Positions 31,027 to 38,908 of a stretch of DNA of 58,283 nucleotides are shown here, piece after piece (the stretch's first letter is position 1; every line of letters starts with the position of its first letter). The notes under the pieces were generated by a model. That model was given only the letters and a program-made list of their open reading frames with translations, was not told the origin of the DNA and ran no database searches. Position numbers and translations under genes: made by a program. This stretch comes from JBDKVA01 sp039679375 (GTDB taxonomy: Bacteria > Bacillota > Clostridia > Acetivibrionales > DTU013): positions 1 through 58,283 of the forward strand of contig JBDKVA010000132.1 of assembly GCA_039679375.1 (NCBI GenBank), written 5' to 3'.

Positions 31027-34000
31027 TCAATTACATTCAATGTAATGATCAAGACGATAAAACATCGTAGAAAGCTCTGCACGTGTAATTTTTTTCTGAG
31101 GAGCAAACGTGCCATCCGGGTTACCGATAATAATTCCCGACTCCAGGCAATAGCCTATACCCTCTTTTGCCCAGGAAGAAATACTGTTACTGTCAGAGAA
31201 AGCTGAAAGGGAATTATTATTTGCGATGCTTTTGCCTGTGAATTTAACATAGCGAGCCAAGAGAGTTGCAAACTGCTCGCGGTCCATTAAGCCATCAGGA
31301 TCAAATTTGCCATCGCCGATGCCCTGCATAATGCCCTTTGTGCTGACCCAGGATATAGCCTGCTTCTGGGGATGCCTCTGGTTTACATCCTGGAAAGCGG
31401 TAGCCATTTGGTAAGCAGGCTGTCCCGCTAGATTATAGAGCGCCGCCGCAGCCTCTGCACGGGTCATATTCCCGCTCATACCGAATACATAGGCCTGCTC
31501 TCCGCCAATAAGCTTTTGATCAATAATAAAGGCAACCGCATCATAGTACCAAGCGGAGGATTTGGCATCGGTATAATCAGTAATCTTTTTGCCCTCGGAT
31601 AAGGAGTTACAGATTTCATAAGAATCCTTGACCGTCCACTGGTTCCATTCCCCCAACGCTTCCTTAACGTCCGTATCATCGTTATCGCACTGATAGGCTT
31701 TGGCTGTAATCCTGTCCTTGGAAACCGTAAAGATGGTAAATGTCTGGCGGTCCGCATCGTCATGATAAGCGGTAGTGGAATAATCAGAACGCTCAGGTAT
31801 GTACTCATAATATTTATTGCCAACCGTGCCGCCGGTAACATAGGTGGTCCCATCTCCGGTATTTACCTTGACATCATTTTTAACAGTAGAACGAATATAA
31901 ATATGGTCATGACCATTCAGGAATAAGTCGATCTTAAGAGCGTCCACGGAGTATTCGGAGCCATTTACAAAGTAATCACGTACTTCCAACGGATCATGGT
32001 TAGAAGTGTAAGGCCCCGCATGTGCCAGCATGATACGCCATTTCTTATCTGCCTTTTCGTAGCATTCCTTGGCCCATTGGAGCTGTTTACGAATAATATC
32101 AGCTTTTTCGGTAGCCGGTGTAACTTCTGTATTGATCACTACAATGCAAGCATCACCATACTCAATACAGCCAATAGTGTCGTCAAATTCGGTTCCTATC
32201 TTGCCGCCTGGCATATTAAAGCGCTGTGCGAAAGAAGTAAAGCCCCAGTCTCCCTTCATCTCGTGATTACCGGGTACGGTAACGTTGGGAATGGAAGCAT
32301 AATAGTCACCCATGACCTCAAAACAGGCTTCCCACTCAGTAGCCTTATAGCCGTCCTGTGTGGTATCACCGCCTGACATGATGAAGGCAGGATTCGGGAG
32401 AATAGATGTCGCATAATCCAGACTCTTCTTGAAGGTCATGTAGTCGTCGGTTGATACCGACTGTGGATCAGCTACATAAATAAATGAGAAGGAATCCGCA
32501 TCGGAGGATGGGGGAGCCTTAAATGAGTACTCCTCGCTCATGAAATTCTTGCCGTCACCCACACGATAGACATAAGTTGCGTTTGGCGTCAGGTCTTTCA
32601 GAACTGCCTGGTGGGTAGAAAGTTCCTTCCAGCCAGGGGTTACCGCATCGACATAGCTGGTACCCTTTTCGGTTTGCCAGGAAGATGTACCTTTAACCTT
32701 GTACTGAACCACAGATTCAGTTACCTGCGGAACAGTAATCCAGCTAAAACGCAGGTTGCCCTGTTTGGTATCGGGAACCATGGTAATTTGTGAAGGCGCT
32801 CCCTGTATTGTGCCATCATCCACACAGATACCAATAGCCGCGGAAGCCCTGTAGGGATGAGTGACCGTCTCCTGGTCGGAAACGACTTTAATAAAATAAT
32901 AAATTGTATCGGCAGCCTTTGCGGGAACTGCGCCCACATAGCTATCCCCAGATTTTGTCATTTGTACCTTGTCGCTAAAGCCGGTGCCATCAGACGAATT
33001 CCCGTAATATAATTCAACCGACTTAATGGTATTTGTGGACAGTACACGAGCCTTGATCTGTGCTGCTACGCCAAGTTTGGTTTCGTTAACCGCATGTGAA
33101 ATGATGCGGGTGCCGGTATAACTCCAATCACACTTTTCAAAAAGGGCAGCCGGAAAGCCCTTGAGTTTAACATAACCATCATTTCCCGCTCCTACCCAAT
33201 CCCAGCTGATGTTGAAATCCCAGTCAAGCCCGGTATAGGTTGATTTCTGGGAAAGAGCTGCACCGGAAATATCATCCCACTTGATAGGCTGGAAAGCCGG
33301 CTGGTTTCCAGCCAGAAGAGTACCCTCCCATGCGACATTTCCGGTAATGTTTGTAGCAGCTTCATCATCCAGCTGGCCTACTATCTTGTCGGTATTCTTA
33401 GCGCCGGTAATGGACGCTTGCGCAGACACACAACCAACGATGCTATCGCCTGCATTAAAGGAACCCGCAATACCACCTGCCGAACCATTTGAACCGTAAG
33501 CGCTCACTTTACCTGCCGCAAATGAATGACCTACATAGCCGCCGCCATCCTGCATACCTACAATACCGCCAACATCATATGGAGCTTCTATCCGTACATT
33601 AGTGTAGCAGTTTTCAACATGGCCGATGATGGGGCCTTCACCCTCCTTGACCTTGCCTGCGATACCGCCACCGGTATGAGCATTGGACAGATCATCTACA
33701 CGAATCTTACCCGAAACATAACAGTTTGTGATTGTACCATAAGCTACACCGGCAATGCCACCCACATTTTGCTGCCCTTTAATATCGCAGTTAACCAACG
33801 CAACATTTTTAACATATGCGGCTAAATTTTCGTCACCTATGTAACCAAACAAACCGACATATTTTTTGGGATAATCTATCACCAGATTCTTTATCATGTG
33901 ATATTGACCATCAAAAACGCCGGTAAAACATCTTTCTTTTTTAGAGGAAATAGGCCGGAAGCCATAATATCCCGTCATATCAAGGTCGGCCGTTAGCACA

Positions 34001-34206
34001 TAATGTCCATCTCTTGGGGTACCCTCTTTCCAGTCACCGGAAAGATACATCAGCTGCTCCGGTTTTGAAATTTCATAGACATTTTTTACTGCATTGTAAA
34101 CAGGAGCTTCATATACTGTGTCTTCCTGCGCAGATACCGGGTTGAAACATACCGCTAAAAGTATGACGATGCTAAGCAACGTACCCAGGATACGATTTGT
34201 TTTCAT
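31027..34206 (-). CDS. SLH-anchored purple-acid-phosphatase-like surface protein
   Basis: 1059 residues, exported. The order is: signal peptide (about 1-26, ending PVSAQE), a beta-helical region with GLUG-type repeats (GGIAGVAYGTITNCYVSGKI), a fibronectin-like purple-acid-phosphatase N-domain (about 465-565), and a metallophosphoesterase domain (YVADPQ, GGDTTQDG, PGNHE, HAGPYTSNHD, NGHDHIYIRS supply the metal ligands). Three SLH motifs (about 870-1059) bind it to the cell-wall polymer. It would cleave phosphate esters at the surface. It is the only gene between repeat copies 2 and 3. The promoter may be TTGTCA, 17 nt, TACATT near 34260-34290. Confidence 0.9.
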   Translation of the reverse strand: MKTNRILGTLLSIVILLAVCFNPVSAQEDTVYEAPVYNAVKNVYEISKPEQLMYLSGDWKEGTPRDGHYVLTADLDMTGYYGFRPISSKKERCFTGVFDGQYHMIKNLVIDYPKKYVGLFGYIGDENLAAYVKNVALVNCDIKGQQNVGGIAGVAYGTITNCYVSGKIRVDDLSNAHTGGGIAGKVKEGEGPIIGHVENCYTNVRIEAPYDVGGIVGMQDGGGYVGHSFAAGKVSAYGSNGSAGGIAGSFNAGDSIVGCVSAQASITGAKNTDKIVGQLDDEAATNITGNVAWEGTLLAGNQPAFQPIKWDDISGAALSQKSTYTGLDWDFNISWDWVGAGNDGYVKLKGFPAALFEKCDWSYTGTRIISHAVNETKLGVAAQIKARVLSTNTIKSVELYYGNSSDGTGFSDKVQMTKSGDSYVGAVPAKAADTIYYFIKVVSDQETVTHPYRASAAIGICVDDGTIQGAPSQITMVPDTKQGNLRFSWITVPQVTESVVQYKVKGTSSWQTEKGTSYVDAVTPGWKELSTHQAVLKDLTPNATYVYRVGDGKNFMSEEYSFKAPPSSDADSFSFIYVADPQSVSTDDYMTFKKSLDYATSILPNPAFIMSGGDTTQDGYKATEWEACFEVMGDYYASIPNVTVPGNHEMKGDWGFTSFAQRFNMPGGKIGTEFDDTIGCIEYGDACIVVINTEVTPATEKADIIRKQLQWAKECYEKADKKWRIMLAHAGPYTSNHDPLEVRDYFVNGSEYSVDALKIDLFLNGHDHIYIRSTVKNDVKVNTGDGTTYVTGGTVGNKYYEYIPERSDYSTTAYHDDADRQTFTIFTVSKDRITAKAYQCDNDDTDVKEALGEWNQWTVKDSYEICNSLSEGKKITDYTDAKSSAWYYDAVAFIIDQKLIGGEQAYVFGMSGNMTRAEAAAALYNLAGQPAYQMATAFQDVNQRHPQKQAISWVSTKGIMQGIGDGKFDPDGLMDREQFATLLARYVKFTGKSIANNNSLSAFSDSNSISSWAKEGIGYCLESGIIIGNPDGTFAPQKKITRAELSTMFYRLDHYIECN

Positions 34207-34437
34207 TTTTCCTCCAAGTCTACGTCCATAACACTTTCGTTATAGAACTAATGTAATTATCTTACTATAATCTGACAACGTTTACGATATATAATTAATA
34301 ATAGTATATAATATCAATCGATGACTTTTCAAAAAGAATTAGAGGAAAATGATATTGGAACATAGGCAGGCCTTTGCGCTGCGCTCCACCGTCCCCTATT
34401 TTTACTACGCTCGCTATTATAATTAAATTAACATAGA
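34207..34437. other. Gap upstream of the phosphatase
   Basis: AT-rich promoter-like DNA to about 34340, then a GC-richer stretch (TTTGCGCTGCGCTCCACC) of no recognised origin, ending at the hairpin of repeat copy 3. Confidence 0.3.
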
Positions 34438-34438
34438 A

Positions 34439-34500
34439 AAATCCCAGCTATCCATTAGGATGGCTGGGATTTTTTGTGAGAAGTTAGGTGAATATAGATG
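34439..34500 (+). repeat. Hairpin plus dispersed repeat, copy 3
   Basis: Hairpin AATCCCAGC-T-ATCC / GGAT-G-GCTGGGATT followed by TTTTGTGAGAA and the core GTTAGGTGAATATAGATGCC (34483-34502). Confidence 0.8.
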
Positions 34501-34664
34501 CCGCATCACCATATCAAAAAGCAAGCCCAAACCCTGCCAGACACTTGGGGACACACGGGGGACTTAATCCCGCCCGTGTGTGCTTAGCGTCTTTTCCACA
34601 GAACATGCAAGCGCCTTTGTAATCCTCGACAAAAAAGATGCAAACGATTTAATGAAGAAAATGC

Positions 34665-35336
34665 TTATTTTGTAATCCAAGGAATTGGATTGCCTTGTTC
34701 CAATATCCCGGGTCCGAAAGGTGTTGTTTCTCCTGTTTCTGGATTGGTAGGTTGGTCAATTTGAAACAAAAAACCGCGCTTTCCGTATCTGCCGAGTTTA
34801 CTTTGGTCGTAGTAATCACTATCCATGCAAATGTTAACGGCTTTCAACGCAACAGCTACCTCTTGACTTCCCGCGAAAAGTTCATGTTCCCATAAAAACT
34901 CACATTCGATATTCAAAAAGCATTCTTTGATTCGCGGCGCATTAACCTTCGAGGCTTTCTCCGCCGTTAAGCTGGAGGCGGTGATTTCATCTGCTTCAAA
35001 CTGATTATTGCCAATCGTTTTTATACAGCGGTCATATATATCGTTTGAGGGGAAATTTAGTACGCATACCCCTGTTTCTTTTAGTGATTGATACATATGC
35101 CCGTTTTTTCCAACTTTACCCATTATACAGATAAAATCGTTAGCTCCACCTCCTACGAAGGTTGACCAAGATTGCAGACAAGCATTTTCTTTCCCGTTCG
35201 ATTTCCAGCCTGTGACAACGAATACCAGCGACGGCATAGCTGTCACAAAATCATACCAAGACATATTGCCGAAGGCTTCCAAGTATTGCTCAGTAAATCT
35301 CTCTGGCCTTTCAGAAATAGAAATTTCCTTTTTCAT
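34665..35336 (-). CDS. Flavin reductase-like FMN-binding split-barrel protein
   Basis: 223 residues. The pattern SLVFVVTGWKSNGKENACLQ, FICIMGKVGKNGHMYQSLKE, TGVCVLNFPS is that of the flavin-reductase/FMN-binding split barrel. The ATG follows AGGGAGAGATACCTT. It is the single gene between repeat copies 3 and 4. NAD(P)H-dependent FMN reduction or a stand-alone flavoprotein role are both possible. Confidence 0.8.
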   Translation of the reverse strand: MKKEISISERPERFTEQYLEAFGNMSWYDFVTAMPSLVFVVTGWKSNGKENACLQSWSTFVGGGANDFICIMGKVGKNGHMYQSLKETGVCVLNFPSNDIYDRCIKTIGNNQFEADEITASSLTAEKASKVNAPRIKECFLNIECEFLWEHELFAGSQEVAVALKAVNICMDSDYYDQSKLGRYGKRGFLFQIDQPTNPETGETTPFGPGILEQGNPIPWITK

Positions 35337-35435
35337 AAGGTATCTCTCCCTTTTATTTCAATCATAACATAACAAACACGACAACAGTGCGTCATGTTTG
35401 ATAATATAAATTTTCTTCGCAACACCATTATAAGA

Positions 35436-35509
35436 AAACCTGCCGTAAAAGCAATTTCAGCTTTTTCGACAGGTTTAGATTTTGGGGAGTTTGGTAATAA
35501 AAGATGCAA
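35436..35509 (+). repeat. Hairpin plus dispersed repeat, copy 4 (divergent)
   Basis: Outer arms AAACCTG (35436-35442) and CAGGTTT (35470-35476) with an inner AAAAGC/GCTTTT stem, then GGGGAGTTTGGTAATAAAAGATGC. The core is GTTTGGTAATAAAAGATGC, closest to copy 1. Confidence 0.65.
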
Positions 35510-35544
35510 TTCTGGAGCAGCCATATTATCTATCCTTGGCATAA

Positions 35545-35757
35545 TCAAAAGAATGTGCAGTACGCAGATTGTATATGTGCTTTACATATGGCATCAAATA
35601 GACGGTTGAATAACTTTAATATTTCACTATCAACAACATACTCTATATGTATTTGTGATAATGAACTTTTCATTTTGCCTTTTATGCTTTGATCAAATAA
35701 TTGAACTTTTCCAAAACATATTAACTCAAGTGTCTCTGAAACTTCCTTGGCTAATTC
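35545..35757 (-). pseudogene. Remnant of an unidentified protein between repeat copies 4 and 5
   Basis: A frame of about 70 codons without a start runs from YELAKEVSETLELICFGKV through MKSSLSQIHIEYVVD to LFDAICKAHIQSAYCTFF and TGA. Composition and helix periodicity look coding. It is the only content of this 400-bp unit. Confidence 0.45.
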
Positions 35758-35851
35758 ATATTATTCCTTACCTTTTTTTGATTTTGCTTCGCTTTTTATT
35801 AAACTGATTCGTAATATATAAAAATATCTCTGCATTTTACCATATAAATAC

Positions 35852-35927
35852 AAAGAAGCCAACCGCAACAGCAATCGACTTCTTTCGACAAAATATTTTG
35901 TGAAGTTAGGTGAATATAGATGCAATT
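35852..35927 (+). repeat. Dispersed repeat, copy 5, with extended 75-bp unit
   Basis: Nearly identical to 30875-30947, with GACTTCTTT in place of AACTTCTTT and ATATTTTGTG in place of ATTTTGGC, ending in the core GTTAGGTGAATATAGATGC followed by AATTGG. Confidence 0.8.
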
Positions 35928-35945
35928 GGTTTTTGTGAATTAAGC

Positions 35946-36075
35946 TCATATGACGAGGCTCATAATTTTAGCAATTTGGTTTATATGAGTGTTATCTGTA
36001 CCACAACAACCGCCTACAATTTTTAATGAAATTATTTCTGTAAGCTTTCGCATGGACTGCGCTAATTCTGTACGT
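35946..36075 (-). pseudogene. C-terminal remnant of homocysteine S-methyltransferase
   Basis: A minus-strand frame reads ELAQSMRKLTEIISLKIVGG, then CCGTDNTHINQIAKIM and a stop. GGCCGT with the spaced upstream helix is the C-terminal zinc motif of homocysteine/betaine S-methyltransferases. The catalytic barrel is absent. Confidence 0.7.
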
Positions 36076-36076
36076 A

Positions 36077-36196
36077 GATAACAATAACGAGAGCTTAGAG
36101 GAGTTCGTCGAGCGTGGTATAAACGATTTAATAGACTATCTTGATGCACGAGATAAGTACGGCCTCAAGGCTGTTTTAACATTACTTGAGGCATAA
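36077..36196 (+). pseudogene. C-terminal remnant of an unidentified plus-strand protein
   Basis: A frame without a start reads ESLEEFVERGINDLIDYLDA and ends KAVLTLLEA-stop, followed by a terminator. It looks like the end of a helical protein, perhaps from a mobile element, but I cannot name it. Confidence 0.4.
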
Positions 36197-36204
36197 GTAC
36201 AGAA

Positions 36205-36236
36205 AATAACCCGCAAATAAAACTTTACGGGTTATT
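36205..36236 (+). terminator. Terminator after the plus-strand remnant
   Basis: AATAACCCG (36205-36213) pairs with CGGGTTATT (36228-36236), followed by CTTGTTT. Confidence 0.6.
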
Positions 36237-36486
36237 CTTGTTTAGGGCATTACTTCGTGTTAGAATATCTGACATTTTGGACTTGTTACCTTATTTTTAG
36301 TCTATGTTAAAGAATAGTATTGATAACATACAATTTTTCAAGGGAACTTATTTAAATTACATTAATGCACATTTTAAGAAAGATATTACGGAGCTGAAAC
36401 TAAAATTATCCTACCTCAACTCTACAAATTGGAATTTGTCGTGGTAAGTACGAAATCAAATCTATGTAATAGACTAAATTTACCAC
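36237..36486. other. AT-rich gap with no recognised feature
   Basis: About 250 bases of AT-rich DNA between the terminator and the Nudix gene end. Short frames only; nothing recognised. Confidence 0.35.
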
Positions 36487-37008
36487 CTACCCAAGGCTGT
36501 TAGTAAAAAAAATATAATGTGTTTTGTAAGGCATAAGCATAGTGGAATGTGTTTCTACCATTATCTTGAATTTCTCAAGTGAAACATACGATACCTCTTT
36601 CACTTCATTATCGTAGAAAGAGTACTCCTCTAAAAGAATATCCGTTCTATAAAGGAACACATCATCTATTTCATTTTCAAAATATCCATCAACCTCTAAA
36701 TACTCTCGACACGAAAAGAGATATTGGAGTTTATCTATTTCTAAATCAATGCCAAGTTCTTCTTTTCCTTCTCGTATAGCTGCTTCTAAAGATGTTTCAC
36801 CAGCTTGGATATGCCCTGAAAACGAAATATCCATCATATTTGGGAACATAACTTGACTATTTCGAGTTTGTAGTAGTATCTCATCATTAGAGTTAACAAT
36901 CCATACACAAACACCTTTATGAATAAGTGCTTTTTTATGAGCCTCGTATTTTTCCTCGGTCTTACCACATTTTTGACCTAATTCGTCATAAATATCAATC
37001 ATTTCCAT
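36487..37008 (-). CDS. Nudix hydrolase
   Basis: About 173 residues. The Nudix box GHIQAGETSLEAAIREGKEE plus LGI is complete, and the N-terminal EMIDIYDELGQKCGKTEEKY fits the isopentenyl-diphosphate-isomerase-like subgroup (YfcD type). The likely start is the ATG at 37008 after GGGAG; a start at 37026 lacks a ribosome-binding site. The substrate is unknown. Confidence 0.8.
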   Translation of the reverse strand: MEMIDIYDELGQKCGKTEEKYEAHKKALIHKGVCVWIVNSNDEILLQTRNSQVMFPNMMDISFSGHIQAGETSLEAAIREGKEELGIDLEIDKLQYLFSCREYLEVDGYFENEIDDVFLYRTDILLEEYSFYDNEVKEVSYVSLEKFKIMVETHSTMLMPYKTHYIFFTNSLG

Positions 37009-37230
37009 ACAATACAGTACTCCCATAAATTACTATTTATTGAGTTCATAATCATACCTTCCCTAAGTTTAGATTATAGCACTATCAAGAGCATATTTTC
37101 AAGGTTTATGCGTAATGTTGTCGTTAGCCGATAAAACCTCGGAAGCCTGTTGTATCAATGCTGTGTATTATGGCTTTCGGTGCTGATATCTAAGAAGTGT
37201 CACAGTATTATACACAACCTCTTAAACAAA

Positions 37231-37254
37231 AAGACACCCCGTGACGGGTGTCTT
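37231..37254. terminator. Bidirectional terminator-like hairpin
   Basis: AAGACACCC (37231-37239), loop CGTGAC, GGGTGTCTT (37246-37254), followed by AATTTT on the plus strand and preceded by AAACAAA. Confidence 0.65.
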
Positions 37255-37408
37255 AATTTTATAAAACGCTTATAAATCCTGTATTTTACTTAGGTTATGT
37301 CGAAGGCCACACAAACCGTAATCTCATTCTTTGTGCTACGTTTACCATAACCTTTGTTCTCTCTATCAAACGAATAAAACTCTCCTAAATGGCTAAATTC
37401 CACCATTT

Positions 37409-37475
37409 TTACGAGTCTACTCGACATAGTCTTACTACGGTCTCCACGTGCGCCGTATGAGGAAAAATACCGATT
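37409..37475 (-). pseudogene. C-terminal fragment of 23S rRNA uracil methyltransferase (RlmD/RumA)
   Basis: The frame reads GIFPHTAHVETVVRLCRVDS-stop. F-P-H-T-x-H-V-E-T-V-V is the near-terminal signature of RlmD-family enzymes. Only about 20 residues survive. The 120 nt downstream hold another short frame (SFDRENKGYGKRSTKNEITV) of unknown origin. The 3' end of rumA is a known integration hotspot for conjugative elements in Streptococcus, so this may be an attachment-site relic. Confidence 0.6.
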
Positions 37476-37592
37476 ATTCCATTGATAAATATCCAACCGA
37501 GGGTTCGACTCCTTCCTGATTGTCGGAAAAGCACTATGCCATTTATGGAGCTGAGGGATAAATAATTTAGGGCGAAAGCCCTAGAAAAGGCT

Positions 37593-37640
37593 GATGCCAT
37601 GCAGCTTTGACCGCATGGCATCTATATTCACCTAACTTGA
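37593..37640 (-). repeat. Dispersed repeat, copy 6, inverted, 3' of tRNA-Ala
   Basis: On the minus strand the tRNA CCA is followed by ATCAA and then GTTAGGTGAATATAGATGCC. The last 8 bases open a perfect 10-bp hairpin GATGCCATGC/GCATGGCATC (37593-37602 and 37613-37622). The orientation is opposite to copies 1-5. Confidence 0.8.
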
Positions 37641-37641
37641 T

Positions 37642-37717
37642 TGGTGGAGATGAGGGGGATCGAACCCCTTACCTCTTGACTGCCAGTCAAGCGCTCTCCC
37701 AGGTGAGCTACACCCCC
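37642..37717 (-). tRNA. tRNA-Ala (anticodon GGC)
   Basis: A 76-nt cloverleaf with encoded CCA. Acceptor GGGGGTG/CATCTCC, D arm GCTC/GAGC, anticodon arm CTTGA-CTGGCAG-TCAAG, T arm AGGGG-TTCGATC-CCCCT. The anticodon GGC and the G3:U70 wobble pair fix alanine identity. It marks the border between the repeat-rich region (3' side) and core genes. Confidence 0.97.
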
Positions 37718-37804
37718 AAGTCCAACATGCATACTTATTTTAATATATCAGGACTTTAGAGTCAAGCAAAAAGTGAGCGAAAGCACGGCAAAAAAAGCGG
37801 GAGC

Positions 37805-38662
37805 CTAATTTCCTGCAAAGACCAGTGCAACTCCCAGGATAAGCAGGCATGCACATACAAATTTCTTTTTAAGGCTCTTTTCCTTAAAAATCAATCCGCC
37901 TATGATGGCAGAAACAAAAATCGAAATTCTTCTTACCGGCATGATTACTGATATTTCACTGGAAGGAATTTTTACCGCGCTGAAATATATCCTGTCCGAT
38001 AGCACCAGGAATATGCTCATCAATATAATGAAAAGGTTGAATTTCACAGGCTGTCTGTCCCCGTTCCGCGTCCTGTTGAATATGAACGCCAAAGTATATA
38101 GCAGCGAAACAAAAAGACTGAACCAGAACTGCATTTGCCCGGCATCAATCGTCCTTAGAGCAAATTTGTCTATGATGGCGGATATTGAAGAAAGAAAAGT
38201 ACTTGCAATCATCAGGTAAAGGTATTTATTTTTAAATAAGCCCTTAATTTCTACAGCTCCGATTTTTCCTATAAAGTAATATACTATAAGCATTATTATA
38301 ATACCGAGAGCCTGCAGGAATATTATTCGTTCATTAAGTATCAGCACGCCGAACAAAATAGTAAAAACGGGCGTGAGTGTTCCAAAAGGTGAGATTATGC
38401 TTATGGGCAGCCCCCGGATCGCTATAAAACTGAGCAGCCATGCAAAAAAAATAATAACCGATTTTGCAAATATAAGGATTATGCTGCTTAAATCCACATT
38501 TATGGCATTATTGAATTCAAAAGCAACAAGGACGAGATTCGTAATGCTGTAAAGTGCAAGAACATTTAATAAAGGAATTTCTCTTAGCGCTTTTTTAGTA
38601 CATATATCGTAAAAGCCAAGCAAAATACCTGAAACCAGCGTCATCCAAAGCCAATTATACAT
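37805..38662 (-). CDS. EamA/DMT family transporter
   Basis: 285 residues, hydrophobic throughout with about ten membrane segments in two EamA repeats; FGTLTPVFTILFGVLILNER and MPVRRISIFVSAIIGGLIFK mark the repeat ends. Such proteins export or import small metabolites in the cytoplasmic membrane. The ligand is unknown. The ATG at 38662 starts MYNWLWMTLVSG. Confidence 0.85.
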   Translation of the reverse strand: MYNWLWMTLVSGILLGFYDICTKKALREIPLLNVLALYSITNLVLVAFEFNNAINVDLSSIILIFAKSVIIFFAWLLSFIAIRGLPISIISPFGTLTPVFTILFGVLILNERIIFLQALGIIIMLIVYYFIGKIGAVEIKGLFKNKYLYLMIASTFLSSISAIIDKFALRTIDAGQMQFWFSLFVSLLYTLAFIFNRTRNGDRQPVKFNLFIILMSIFLVLSDRIYFSAVKIPSSEISVIMPVRRISIFVSAIIGGLIFKEKSLKKKFVCACLLILGVALVFAGN

Positions 38663-38838
38663 ATGCCTTCTCCATGTGCGTCTCCAAATGTTGTTAATTC
38701 TTTATACATTTATGAAAGTGCCGCTTTCATTTAAGGGATAAGACCTTATCCGTCAGCATACCCTATATTATCGCATTATAGCATGGTTGTAAATAATTAT
38801 GTTCTTACGTGTGCTTTTGCATTTATGTGTTTCATTTT

Positions 38839-38908
38839 AGGAGTCAGCACAGAAATTCCTGTACGCTTGTCTGAAAATCTGCATACATTAGTTTCCATGC
38901 TGACTCCT
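38839..38908 (-). terminator. Long hairpin at the end of the ABC exporter operon
   Basis: AGGAGTCAGCA (38839-38849) pairs with TGCTGACTCCT (38898-38908) across a 48-nt loop, followed on the minus strand by AAAAT only. It overlaps the stop codon region of the second ABC gene. It may protect the 3' end or terminate weakly. Confidence 0.5.

Noticed and set aside
37499..37515. tRNA fragment suggested by GAGGGTTCGACTCCTTC
   Set aside because: Only a T-arm-like stem is present. No acceptor, anticodon arm or CCA follows, and part of it lies next to the RlmD remnant, so chance is likely.
29598..37640. Integron gene-cassette array (GTTAGGT fits the integron core GTTRRRY, with a hairpin before it)
   Set aside because: The hairpins lack the matching RYYYAAC box at their far end, most genes point away from the site, and no integron integrase is present in the window. 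The repeat may still be a recombination site of another kind.
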